Below are positions 16,972-25,400 of a stretch of 64,000 nt of DNA, piece after piece. Within the stretch, counting starts at the first letter, position 1. Each line of letters opens with the position of its first letter. This DNA comes from Acinetobacter chinensis (GTDB taxonomy: Bacteria; Pseudomonadota; Gammaproteobacteria; Pseudomonadales; Moraxellaceae): positions 3,348,001-3,412,000 of the forward strand of contig NZ_CP032134.1 in NCBI RefSeq assembly GCF_002165375.2. Reading direction: 5' to 3'. Made by a program: the position numbers and the translations under genes. The notes beneath the pieces are model-generated. The model was not told where the DNA came from. It searched no databases and worked only from the letters and a program-made list of their open reading frames with translations.

Positions 16972-17586
16972 TCAGGATGCCTCTTTCAGAAGAACAGGCT
17001 CCTTTCCAACCCATTTCGCTGGAAACAGACGGTTCACTGCTTTATTTAAAGCTGTCGCTGCAAAACCTGGTAAAGCGATCCCTAAAGGATTTTTTTCCTG
17101 TAAGGCAGCAGATGAAATGACACGGGTACCCATGACATAGTCAAACCATGGTTTTGTCACACACCAGTTTGCATCCTGATTTGAGTTCATATGATGATCA
17201 TAATGCCATGGAATTTTTTTCATTGCCCATTCTGGTTCCAGGTGAGCACGGCGGTGAATGTAATAATAATTGCATGCACTGTAGACCGCTGCTGCTGCCA
17301 TTCCCTTTGAAAAAGGGTAAAACACAAGACTTGCAGCACTTGCAACGACAGCCAGGGAAACGATCTCATTTTTTGTACGCCAGTTGGAAATCCCTTCCAC
17401 ATAACCGTGGTCACTGAAATCCGTCTTTCTGACTTCACGGTGATGTTCCCAGTGGGATTTCATACTGTCTGGCACTGGGCTGTAACGGGATTGTCCCGGG
17501 CGATGTGTACCATGTAAAATATATTTATGTGCAACCCACTCGAAGCCGTTTGCAACGACCAGGCCAGCAAGGAAACCTTTCCACAT
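16972..17586 (-). CDS. Fatty acid hydroxylase / sterol desaturase superfamily membrane protein
   Basis: 204 residues. The histidine-rich di-iron motifs are spread as in the superfamily: HKYILHGTHR (about 20-29), HWEHHR (about 45-50), HRRAHLEP (about 111-118) and HYDHHM (about 128-133). Hydrophobic segments lie near 1-18 and 75-105. Such enzymes hydroxylate or desaturate lipid chains in the membrane; the substrate here is unknown. GGAGG precedes the ATG at 17586. It is divergent from an AraC regulator, with predicted operators in between, which suggests control by that regulator. Confidence 0.84.
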   Translation of the reverse strand: MWKGFLAGLVVANGFEWVAHKYILHGTHRPGQSRYSPVPDSMKSHWEHHREVRKTDFSDHGYVEGISNWRTKNEIVSLAVVASAASLVFYPFSKGMAAAAVYSACNYYYIHRRAHLEPEWAMKKIPWHYDHHMNSNQDANWCVTKPWFDYVMGTRVISSAALQEKNPLGIALPGFAATALNKAVNRLFPAKWVGKEPVLLKEAS

Positions 17587-17613
17587 ATGTTATTCCTCCA
17601 TTTCTTTTATTTA

Positions 17614-17678
17614 AATATAATGGTGGTATAAAGGTAAATATTGACGACAACTCTGCAATTCATTGACAAATTGCGACA
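17614..17678 (-). promoter_or_regulatory. Predicted AraC-type operator and promoter of the hydroxylase gene, copy 1
   Basis: Minus strand: half-site TGTCGCAATTTGTCAA (17678-17663), second half-site ending GTCGTCAATAT 22 bp on, 18 bp, then TATATT (17619-17614). The direct-repeat half-sites with about two helical turns between them, next to a promoter lacking a -35 box, fit an AraC/XylS-type activator. Confidence 0.65.
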
Positions 17679-17695
17679 ACAAAAAACAGATCAAT

Positions 17696-18697
17696 ATGCA
17701 AAAATTAAAGGACTACACAGGATCAGTTTACGGGGGACTTGGGCATTTACTGTATGCCTACTGTCAACAGAAAGGGATTCCTGTTTCAATAAAACTTCAG
17801 CAGGTTCAGAACCTTGAACGCTTTGACTTCAGTCTGTGGCGAAGTCTGCTGACCGATATGGATCAGCAGCTGCACCCCCCTGCCCTCGGTCTGGAAATTG
17901 CTGAATATGTCGAACCCAAACATCTGGGTATCATTGCCTATATTGCACTGTCCTGTGAAAGCCTCGGTGAAGCCCTCTACCGCTATCATGACTTTCACCG
18001 CCTGGTTTATGACGGTACGACATTACAGGTGGAAATACTCGAAGATCTGATTGCGATCCGCTGGGGCGAACTGCCTATTCACCTGACCACCCAGACCACT
18101 GATGAAATTGCCATTGCGCTGATGCTCCAGTTTCTGAAGCATTATATGGAATTTAATGATATTCACCTGCATGAAGTACATTTCCGTCATCCTGCACCTA
18201 AAAATCAAGGGCTGTATGAGCAGTACTTCCGATGCAAAGTCCGTTTTTCACAGCCCTATGCACAGGTTCTGCTGCCTGTTTCAGAACTGTCCAAACCGAT
18301 CCGTCAGGGTGATCAGACCTTGCAGCACCTGCTGATGCAACAGGCTCAGGCTCTGCTGGATAAGCTACCCAACTCCACACAGATTGATCAGCGGTTACAG
18401 CAGGCTATTTTACTGGGTTTACAGAAGCATCAGTTTCAGATTGAACATATTGCCACCCAGCTGAATCTTTCGGTACGCCAGCTGCAAAGGCATCTACAGC
18501 AACAGGGTTCAACCTATCAGCAGCGTATGCAGGAAATCCGCTTCCTGCTGGCTAGACAATATTTACAGAATCCCCATTTAAGTCTGCACGAAATTGCTTT
18601 ATTGCTTGGCTACTCAGAACAGAGTGCTTTCCAGCGCGCATTTAAACAATGGGCAAATCTGACACCTCAACAGTGGAGACTGCACAATCCTGAATGA
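17696..18697 (+). CDS. AraC-family transcriptional regulator with N-terminal arabinose_bd-like domain
   Basis: 333 residues from the ATG at 17696; an in-frame TTG 33 bases upstream would fall inside the operator and is unlikely. The N-terminal ligand domain (about 1-190) contains DMDQQLHPPALGLEIAEYVEPKHLGIIAYIALSC, typical of the OruR/ArgR-like subgroup. The C-terminal double HTH (about 230-330) has LNLSVRQLQRHLQQQGSTYQQRMQEIR and EIALLLGYSEQSAFQRAFKQWANLTPQQWR. It probably activates the divergent hydroxylase in response to a small ligand, perhaps a lipid; the ligand is inference. Confidence 0.87.
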   Translation: MQKLKDYTGSVYGGLGHLLYAYCQQKGIPVSIKLQQVQNLERFDFSLWRSLLTDMDQQLHPPALGLEIAEYVEPKHLGIIAYIALSCESLGEALYRYHDFHRLVYDGTTLQVEILEDLIAIRWGELPIHLTTQTTDEIAIALMLQFLKHYMEFNDIHLHEVHFRHPAPKNQGLYEQYFRCKVRFSQPYAQVLLPVSELSKPIRQGDQTLQHLLMQQAQALLDKLPNSTQIDQRLQQAILLGLQKHQFQIEHIATQLNLSVRQLQRHLQQQGSTYQQRMQEIRFLLARQYLQNPHLSLHEIALLLGYSEQSAFQRAFKQWANLTPQQWRLHNPE

Positions 18698-18835
18698 TTC
18701 ACTGTCATGAAGGTGTCATGTCTGTTCATCATGTTTAGGTTGAGATTCTTCAGAATCTCCTTTAAAGATAATTTAAAGATTAAGAATGATCTTCATCATT
18801 AAAACAAAGTAACACAATAACAAATGGAGCAAACG

Positions 18836-19528
18836 ATGAATAAATATTTAGCAGAACTGATCGGTACTTTCTGGCTGGTCTTTGGTGGTTGCGGCAGTGC
18901 CGTACTTGCCGCAGCATTCCCTGAACTTGGTATTGGCTTTGCAGGTGTAGCCCTGGCATTCGGTCTGACCGTCCTGACAGGTGCGTATGCGCTGGGTCAT
19001 ATCTCAGGTGGACACTTCAACCCGGCAGTCAGCATCGGGTTGTGGGTCGGTGGACGTTTCGATGCCAAAGACCTGGCACCCTATATCATCGTACAGGTGA
19101 TTGGTGCAGCACTGGCAGCATTTGTACTGTATCTGATTGTTCAGGGACAAAGTGGTTTTGCAGGTACTGGCGGTTTTGCCAGTAATGGTTTTGGTGAATT
19201 ATCTCCTGGTAAATACTCCCTGACTTCTGCCCTGGTCATTGAAATTGTACTGACTGCTGTTTTCCTGATCGTGATTATGGGGGCTACAGACAAACGCGCA
19301 CCTGCCGGTTTTGCCCCGATTGCCATTGGTCTGGCACTGACTCTGATTCACCTGATCAGTATTCCTGTCACCAATACCTCAGTTAACCCTGCACGAAGCA
19401 CAGGTGTCGCATTCTTTGCTGAAACAGCTGCTTTAAGTCAGTTATGGCTATTCTGGGTTGCACCGATTATTGGTGCAGTTATAGGTGCGATCATCTATAA
19501 AGTTGTCGGTGGTGAACAGCAGGACTGA
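18836..19528 (+). CDS. aqpZ: AqpZ, aquaporin Z
   Basis: 230 residues from the ATG at 18836 (GGAG six bases upstream; the earlier ATG at 18824 overlaps that site). Six membrane segments and two half-helices with the NPA boxes HFNPAVSIG and TSVNPARSTG. The C-terminal GAIIYKVVGG is also AqpZ-like. It conducts water across the inner membrane during osmotic change. It is monocistronic, closed by a terminator, and does not appear to belong with the AraC gene upstream. Confidence 0.94.
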   Translation: MNKYLAELIGTFWLVFGGCGSAVLAAAFPELGIGFAGVALAFGLTVLTGAYALGHISGGHFNPAVSIGLWVGGRFDAKDLAPYIIVQVIGAALAAFVLYLIVQGQSGFAGTGGFASNGFGELSPGKYSLTSALVIEIVLTAVFLIVIMGATDKRAPAGFAPIAIGLALTLIHLISIPVTNTSVNPARSTGVAFFAETAALSQLWLFWVAPIIGAVIGAIIYKVVGGEQQD

Positions 19529-19542
19529 TTTCTGTCTGAATA

Positions 19543-19569
19543 AAAAAACCTGCATCAGCAGGTTTTTTT
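19543..19569. terminator. Terminator after aqpZ
   Basis: Stem AACCTGC / GCAGGTT, ATCA-type loop, A-run before and T-run after; works for aqpZ and for the converging 19581-19826 gene. Confidence 0.9.
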
Positions 19570-19580
19570 ATTTTCTGTTT

Positions 19581-19826
19581 TTAAAGAAACGGATTTTCAA
19601 TCTCACCCTCTACCCTGGTTTCCAGCGCTTCCGGTAAATCTGTCTGCTGCTCCAGTGCTGCAACAATTTCGTTCAGATAAGTCTGTAAGGCTTTTGCTGC
19701 CTGAAGTCCAGCCTGATCTTTTGTAATCTGTAAGTTTCCATAAATACTGACACGGTCTTCTGCATTTTCCAGGGTCAGATCATGAATGGCATGTGATTCA
19801 TTGCCATGAATAAACGGTTTAAACAT
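19581..19826 (-). CDS. Small conserved-looking protein of unknown function
   Basis: 81 residues, starting MFKPFIHGNESHAIHDLTLENAEDRVSIYGNL. The N-terminal half is beta-rich (a small strand pair), the middle is a helix (QAGLQAAKALQTYLNEIVAALEQQ), and the tail is acidic. No signal peptide or membrane segment, so it is cytoplasmic. The family is not recognised. It lies between aqpZ and the NUC1 nuclease, converging on aqpZ. Its sensible composition and tight fit between the terminator and its neighbour support a real gene. Confidence 0.7.
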   Translation of the reverse strand: MFKPFIHGNESHAIHDLTLENAEDRVSIYGNLQITKDQAGLQAAKALQTYLNEIVAALEQQTDLPEALETRVEGEIENPFL

Positions 19827-19881
19827 TCACTGATACTCACATCTTTTTGTTATATGAAGCATTATCCTAACTCAGCTGTTC

Positions 19882-20964
19882 TTATTTCAACAGCTGTAAA
19901 ATGTACTGCAATAATGCCTCAACCAGCTGTTTCACAATCGCATCCTGTGCAGCTGAATCGATCGGTGCTGAAGTGGATGAAGTCGCCACAGATGATGATC
20001 TGAACTCCTTCTGCACTGCTTTCAACTGCTCCGCACTGATGTCTTCTGCACACTGGCTCTCAGCATCCCAGTGTGAATACACCAAGGGTTTAGCCGCTTT
20101 CACTGCATTTGCAGTCAGTGGCAATTTGTAAGTATTTCGCTTCTGTTCTTCCGTCAGTTGTGGAAACAGATTGATGCCCAGCTGTTCTTCCAGATAACAG
20201 ACACTGACAATGCTGACCTGCTGTGAATTATCATTCGGTGCATAATAAGCCCCTATCGCGCCGGTTTTAGGCAGATACACCGCTTTATATACCGCTGTTG
20301 GAACAATCACCCCCTGACCAATGGTTTTCAGCTTTCTGCCTGAAAAAACCGGTCCAGTGACCACGTAAATATCCTGCTTTTGCTTCGTCACCAGAGCACG
20401 GGTGGCTTCTTCCAGTTCACGCCACACCTGCTGGTTATTCTTGGGTGCCTGCGGAACCATATTGGCAAGAGAAAAACTGTCATACTGTGCTTCAGTAACA
20501 GGCATGTCTGCATTGGGTGCCATATGTCCACGGTCATAGCCTGAACCACGGTAGTCCGAAAGCAGTGCCCTGTGCTCGGCACGCACTCTTTTTTCTTCAT
20601 GAAAACTGTCTTCACGTGGAATTTTTTTACTCAGACGTTCAGGCGTTAATGCTTCGGCTACCCAGAGCGGTGTTTTGGACACACCTGAATACATGACATT
20701 AAACCCATTGAAACACAGTGGATATGCATTTTTCTGCAGACTGGTTTTATGCAGATACGGAGGTACATCCCGATAGAACTGATCCATACAGGCAGAATTT
20801 GAAGCAGAAGGCATAATGGCAGCCAGCTGGCTGATTTTTTCCTGCCCAAATGCAATTGCAAAGCTGCTTGCAGCAACCATCCCCAGAACAATTTTAACCA
20901 GTGTGTTATTCAGAAAAACTTTCCCGAATCCACCTGTAGAACCACGACTTTTTTTGCGAGCCAT
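19882..20964 (-). CDS. DNA/RNA non-specific endonuclease (NUC1 family), membrane-anchored or exported
   Basis: 360 residues from the ATG at 20964 (MARKKSRGS); a TTG start 19 codons upstream is the alternative. An N-terminal hydrophobic segment (about 25-45) follows a basic start. The beta-beta-alpha-metal nuclease domain (about 60-300) contains the signature SGYDRGHMAPNADMP, whose catalytic His is in DRGH, followed by SFSLANMVPQAPKNNQQVWRELEE with the metal-binding Asn. The enzyme would degrade extracellular or periplasmic nucleic acid. A low-complexity Ser/Ala tail follows the domain. Confidence 0.87.
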   Translation of the reverse strand: MARKKSRGSTGGFGKVFLNNTLVKIVLGMVAASSFAIAFGQEKISQLAAIMPSASNSACMDQFYRDVPPYLHKTSLQKNAYPLCFNGFNVMYSGVSKTPLWVAEALTPERLSKKIPREDSFHEEKRVRAEHRALLSDYRGSGYDRGHMAPNADMPVTEAQYDSFSLANMVPQAPKNNQQVWRELEEATRALVTKQKQDIYVVTGPVFSGRKLKTIGQGVIVPTAVYKAVYLPKTGAIGAYYAPNDNSQQVSIVSVCYLEEQLGINLFPQLTEEQKRNTYKLPLTANAVKAAKPLVYSHWDAESQCAEDISAEQLKAVQKEFRSSSVATSSTSAPIDSAAQDAIVKQLVEALLQYILQLLK

Positions 20965-21276
20965 TCCAACACAACAGACATTCAGTAAAACGGGCTGAAG
21001 CTGCAAATCTGCATTTATCAACCCTGAAAACTTTCAGATCATCCCCACAAACCGCTTTATGACAAGCTCTGCGAATCCGTATCTGAAAAGGAATGAATGA
21101 TTATGGCATGCCTGTTCAGCAGACTCGACCATAGAACGACATAATCTGTCGTTTATTCAGGCACTATGATCAATAAAACAACATTCACCCCGATCCATCT
21201 GAAAAACAGACGCTATCCATCCTGCGTAAACAAAAAAACCAGGTCCGAAGACCTGGTTTTTTATATCGAACGGAGA
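20965..21276. other. Intergenic region: nuclease promoter and kup terminator
   Basis: About 310 bases. The nuclease promoter must lie here. An inverted repeat AACGACA / TGTCGTT (21135-21153) with a five-base centre could be an operator. The right end holds the kup terminator (21232-21263). No gene seen. Confidence 0.5.
21232..21263. terminator. Terminator after kup
   Basis: Stem AAAACCAGGTC / GACCTGGTTTT with CGAA loop, A-run before and T-run after. Confidence 0.92.
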
Positions 21277-23157
21277 TCAGATCTCAATCTGACTGCCCAG
21301 CTCAACCACTCTGTTTGGAGGAATCTGATAGAAATCACTGACAGGACTTGTATTTCGCTGCATGGAAATAAACAGTTTTTCCCGCCACGGCGACATCCCA
21401 TCACCGACCGTATGAATCAGTCGATCCCGTGAAATAAAGAAGCTGATATGCATCATGTCATACGGAATATCCAGCTGTGCATAAGCCAGTTCCAGTGCGA
21501 CAGGAATATTGGGCTGATCCTTAAATCCATAGTAAATAAATATCCGCTGAAATTTATCATCCAGCACTTCCACCCTGACCCGTTCCTGATCAGAAACATA
21601 AGGAACATCACGGGTAATAACAGTCACCAGAATATTACGTTCATGCAGCACCCGATTGTGCTTGATATTGTGCAGCATCGCATGTGGAACAATCTCTGGA
21701 TTACCTGTCAGGAATACAGCCTCACCAGGAACAAAGATGGTTTCAGAACTCATACTGACACTTTTAATGAACAGATCCAGTGATAAGGAGTCTTTGGATA
21801 AACGGTTATAAACAATTTCCCGCCCATCTTTCCATGTCATTAAAATCGTAAATGCAATTGCACCGATCAGAATTGGCACCCATCCACCTGAAACAATTTT
21901 CAGCGACGTTGATGCAATAAAAATCAGATCAATCACCAGAAATGGAATAACAAACAGCGCCAGTTTCCATTTAGGCCAGCGCCAGAAACCATAAGCCAGC
22001 ACTGCAATTAAAATCGTATCGCACAGCATGGTCATCGTGACCGCAACACCATAGGCACTTGCCAGATTGGCACTGTTCTGAAAAATCAGAATCAGCAGCA
22101 AAATAGAGATATACAGCACCCAGTTAATAAACGGCAGGTAAATCTGCCCCTGCTCCACATCTGAAGTGTGCTGAACACTTAAGCGTGGCAGATAACGCAG
22201 CTGGATTGCCTGATTTGCCATGGAAAATACGCCCGTGATCACTGCCTGTGAGGCAATCACGGCAGCTGCAGTCGCGAGCCCAATCATTGGATAAAGTGCC
22301 CATTCCGGTACCAGCAGATAGAATGGATTTTCCAGGGCACTTGCATCACGCAGTAACAAGGCACCCTGCCCTGCATAGTTCAGCAGCAGACAGGGCAACA
22401 CAATAATGAACCACGCCATTTTAATCGGCATACGTCCAAAATGCCCCATATCTGCATACAGTGCCTCACCGCCCGTCATGGTCAGAATCACAGCACCCAT
22501 GGTCAGGAATGCAACATAAGGCTGCTGCACAACGAAACTGATTGCCCAGTAAGGATTCAGCATGGAAAGAACATAAGGGGTCTGGATAATACTGTGCAGA
22601 CCAATCAGACCTATCGAAATAAACCACGCCAGGGTAATGGGACCAAAAAATTTCCCCATCGTCCCCGTACCGTGACGCTGTACCAGAAACAGTCCAGTCA
22701 GAATACCGATTGCCAGTGGCATCAGCCACTGATTGAACATTGGCGTTGCAATGCTTAAGCCTTCAATGGCAGACATGACTGAAATCGCCGGAGTAATAAT
22801 GCCGTCACCAAAAAACAGTGAAGCACCGATGAAACCCAGCGCAATCAGATAAATTTTTTTATTATCGGCAATCCGTGTTGTCCGCAGGTTTAATGCCAGC
22901 AGTGACATAATACCGCCTTCACCATTGTTGTCTGCTTTCATGATGACACTGACGTATTTAAAGCTGATGGTCAGCATCATGCACCAGACAATCAGAGACA
23001 GAATCCCCAGTACTGACGCTTCTGTAATGGCAAGATGTGCTGTCAGAAAACATTGACGAAGCGCATACAGCGGACTGGTCCCAATGTCTCCAAATACAAC
23101 CCCTAGAGCTGCCAGGGTAATGACCGGCAGGGCTGCTTTTTTTGCAGTACTTTGCAT
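21277..23157 (-). CDS. kup: Kup, low-affinity potassium uptake protein
   Basis: 626 residues from the ATG at 23157. The frame is open further upstream but that part lies over the opposite strand of a tRNA-Ser gene and is not protein-like. Typical Kup start: LPVITLAALGVVFGDIGTSPLYALRQCF, twelve membrane segments, KADNNGEGGIMSLLAL, and a C-terminal cytoplasmic domain (about 460-626) with FLTGNPEIVPHAMLHNIKHNRVLHERNILVTV. It takes up K+ with protons across the inner membrane. The length matches the family (about 620-630). Confidence 0.94.
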   Translation of the reverse strand: MQSTAKKAALPVITLAALGVVFGDIGTSPLYALRQCFLTAHLAITEASVLGILSLIVWCMMLTISFKYVSVIMKADNNGEGGIMSLLALNLRTTRIADNKKIYLIALGFIGASLFFGDGIITPAISVMSAIEGLSIATPMFNQWLMPLAIGILTGLFLVQRHGTGTMGKFFGPITLAWFISIGLIGLHSIIQTPYVLSMLNPYWAISFVVQQPYVAFLTMGAVILTMTGGEALYADMGHFGRMPIKMAWFIIVLPCLLLNYAGQGALLLRDASALENPFYLLVPEWALYPMIGLATAAAVIASQAVITGVFSMANQAIQLRYLPRLSVQHTSDVEQGQIYLPFINWVLYISILLLILIFQNSANLASAYGVAVTMTMLCDTILIAVLAYGFWRWPKWKLALFVIPFLVIDLIFIASTSLKIVSGGWVPILIGAIAFTILMTWKDGREIVYNRLSKDSLSLDLFIKSVSMSSETIFVPGEAVFLTGNPEIVPHAMLHNIKHNRVLHERNILVTVITRDVPYVSDQERVRVEVLDDKFQRIFIYYGFKDQPNIPVALELAYAQLDIPYDMMHISFFISRDRLIHTVGDGMSPWREKLFISMQRNTSPVSDFYQIPPNRVVELGSQIEI

Positions 23158-23278
23158 ATTTTGTCTTCGTTTTAGACACTGATTTTTCGCAATCATATCA
23201 CTGAGAAAAAAGTTTTGCTCTAAATCTATGGTTTCTTCTTGGCAGAATGTTTTTTTTTGGGTATCATGCCCAGCGCAT

Positions 23279-23368
23279 GGTGAGGTGTCCGAGTGGCTGA
23301 AGGAGCACGCCTGGAAAGTGTGTATACGTTTGCGCGTATCGAGGGTTCGAATCCCTCTCTCACCGCCA
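23279..23368 (+). tRNA. tRNA-Ser (GGA)
   Basis: 90 bases with the long variable arm typical of serine tRNAs. It begins GGTGAGGTGTCCGAGTGG, anticodon GGA in loop CTGGAAA, T-arm GGTTCGAATCC, and an encoded CCA end. Divergent from kup. Confidence 0.95.
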
Positions 23369-23399
23369 AGATTCAGTTCCACCTTATCCAGTGGAATTA

Positions 23400-23434
23400 A
23401 AAAGGCTTAAACTGTTATGGTTTAAGCCTTTTTT
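23400..23434 (+). terminator. Terminator after tRNA-Ser
   Basis: Stem AAGGCTTAAAC / GTTTAAGCCTT followed by a T-run. Confidence 0.9.
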
Positions 23435-23876
23435 ACGTCCTGTACATTCTGACTGCCCATTCTCGAGAGTCATTTCGGGGTATAAATGGGGGTAAAACAA
23501 CCCGACTCCTTCCTCTTTAATACACGTAAACAGCAACAATTAAACAACCCGCCGCATTACAGTACTGAAAACATCTCAGCAGAGATAAAAAAATAAAGGA
23601 CTGCAGCATACAATCCAAACAAAAACAGTTACATTCTGCATAAAAAAATCAGAACAGAAGTGTTCCAATTCCTGAATTCATCGTTTAGCATCAAATGACG
23701 ATCCCTGTTTCATCCATAAAAAAACCAATAAACAACAAGGAGTAAATAAAAACAGTAAAACCTATCATCAGGATGCAATGTTCCGAACCTAAACTTAAGA
23801 AACAGCAGAACAGAATTCTGCGACCAAGCCAACAGAAGCACTTAAGACTCATAGAAACTGCTATTCGGGAGCGACA
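23435..23876. other. Gene-poor stretch next to tRNA-Ser, possible integration scar
   Basis: About 440 AT-rich bases without a convincing gene. The near-repeat GGGGTATAAAT / GGGGGTA at 23477-23494 resembles sequence often seen beside tRNA-targeted integrases, but no integrase or repeat of the tRNA 3' end is present. Inference only. Confidence 0.35.
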
Positions 23877-24104
23877 ATGAATAACAGCATAAATTATGTA
23901 AAACAGGTCAAAAATGCTAAACGCGGTGGATATACCCCCACCATTGCCAAGGATGTAAATAAACACAAGGTTCAAAAAGCAATCCAGTTAATTGAAGAAT
24001 GGAGAAAATTAGCCAGTGAGCTGAAACCCCAGTTACAATTTGATATGGCTTTTACCCTCGAAGAATGTGCCCAGGATCTGGATAAAATTCTGAGGAGCAA
24101 ATAA
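23877..24104 (+). CDS. Small protein of unknown function
   Basis: 75 residues, starting MNNSINYVKQVKNAKRGGYTPTIAKDVNK. Mostly helical and charged, with no signal peptide or membrane segment. A good ribosome site (GGGAG) lies 6-7 bases before the ATG, which supports expression. Family not recognised. It stands alone between tRNA-Ser and tRNA-Thr in low-GC sequence, so it could be a remnant cargo gene of a former element. A perfect inverted repeat follows about 65 bases after the stop. Confidence 0.65.
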   Translation: MNNSINYVKQVKNAKRGGYTPTIAKDVNKHKVQKAIQLIEEWRKLASELKPQLQFDMAFTLEECAQDLDKILRSK

Positions 24105-24168
24105 ATTTCACATAACAATACAATGATTTCAGAAAATTCATTTCAAAATTAAAACAAGATCACCCAGC

Positions 24169-24195
24169 ATGAACTCAGGTTGAACCTGAGTTCAT
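24169..24195 (+). terminator. Perfect inverted repeat after the small gene
   Basis: Arms ATGAACTCAGGTT / AACCTGAGTTCAT with one central base. Only a weak T-rich tail (TTTACTCC), so terminator function is likely but not certain. Confidence 0.6.
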
Positions 24196-24376
24196 TTACT
24201 CCTGGATCGGTTCCAGAGACCATTCTGTTTCGTCTTATCAGAGTTAAGCAGCTCAAAGACAATCTTCAGGATCTGAACTTTAGTGGACAGATCTATATTT
24301 AGTTTTATCAAACTCATTAATCGGTTATTTTTTGGCTTGCATTGAGTCAGAGTTTCTGTAAAATGCACTCCACAAT

Positions 24377-24452
<76 letters not shown>

Positions 24453-24460
24453 TATACTTA

Positions 24461-24485
24461 GCCTCACTTATTCAGTGGGGCTTTG
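24461..24485 (+). terminator. Terminator after tRNA-Thr
   Basis: Stem AGCCTCACT / AGTGGGGCT (one wobble) followed by TTGTTGTTTTT. Confidence 0.75.
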
Positions 24486-24547
24486 TTGTTTTTAAGGGGT
24501 TTAAAAATTTAACTCAGTTTCTCATCCATCTTTATAAATATAAACAG

Positions 24548-25396
24548 TCAGATGTATTCTGCACAGACCTGAACATAACGCACCAGTCCATCCTTATACA
24601 GTTTTTTGCACAATCGGGCAGTCATCTGAATTTTAAAAATATCCAGTCGCGATCCAGCATTCTGCTGCTCCAGTTCCGTAGCGGTCTTTATTTTCTGGAA
24701 AATATAATCTGAAAAACCATGCAGTACAGGTTCAGACAGATCCTCAATCACAATCTGCCCATAACCATGCTGCTGCAATAACTGCGCTAAACCAGTCTGA
24801 TCATATAAATATGCCAAACTGACATCAGCCGATTTCAGTAATGCCTGATATTGCAGTTTTTTTATGGTTGATGCGGTCTGCCAGTCATCTGACAACACCA
24901 GGCAATGAAAACCAATCCGTGCTTTTGAATTTAAAACAGCCGTGACTGATGTCAGAAATGAATTCAGATTGCAGTGATATGCCGCATCTATGCACATCAC
25001 CGCATTAAATTTTCTGGGAAATGAAACAGAGTTTAAATTTAAAAAAGACTGATGGTGAATCGCGGTCAGTTGAGGCAGTTTTTCTTTGATACGAAGCACA
25101 CACTGGTTCTGTAACTCAACTGCTTCCAGATCCTGAATCTGATAGTGCTCAAGCCAGTGCTGAAGACTTGCCCCCTGCCCACAGCCCAGATCAAGCAAAC
25201 GGTCATCTGCTTTCAGCTGTATGGCTTGTGCCAGGTGATCTGTCAGCTGACGACAGGCTTGCGGATAGGAAGATGTTGCATCATTCCAGTATCCCAGGTT
25301 GGTCCAGGGCAGTTCAGCATTATCCCCAAGTGCCACCGCATTAATGGCATATTTGTGCTGAGGTAAAAACTGCTGAATTGCCTGTAACCATTTCAT
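24548..25396 (-). CDS. SAM-dependent methyltransferase, partner of the adjacent flavoprotein
   Basis: 282 residues from the ATG at 25396, four bases after the stop of the upstream oxidoreductase gene, so translation is probably coupled. Motif I is RLLDLGCGQGASLQHWLEHY (about 89-108), the acidic loop is LEAVELQNQ, and the post-I region is FNAVMCIDAAYHCNLNSFL. The start GYWNDATSSYPQACRQLTDHLAQAI resembles methyltransferases of the small-molecule/lipid group (Cfa- and Coq3-related), with a family-specific C-terminus. Substrate unknown; the partner suggests a methylation followed or preceded by a redox step. Confidence 0.78.
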   Translation of the reverse strand: MKWLQAIQQFLPQHKYAINAVALGDNAELPWTNLGYWNDATSSYPQACRQLTDHLAQAIQLKADDRLLDLGCGQGASLQHWLEHYQIQDLEAVELQNQCVLRIKEKLPQLTAIHHQSFLNLNSVSFPRKFNAVMCIDAAYHCNLNSFLTSVTAVLNSKARIGFHCLVLSDDWQTASTIKKLQYQALLKSADVSLAYLYDQTGLAQLLQQHGYGQIVIEDLSEPVLHGFSDYIFQKIKTATELEQQNAGSRLDIFKIQMTARLCKKLYKDGLVRYVQVCAEYI

Positions 25397-25400
25397 CTGA

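Noticed and set aside
23158..23382. Upstream extension of the kup reading frame
   Set aside because: It covers the opposite strand of the tRNA-Ser gene; the family start is at 23157.
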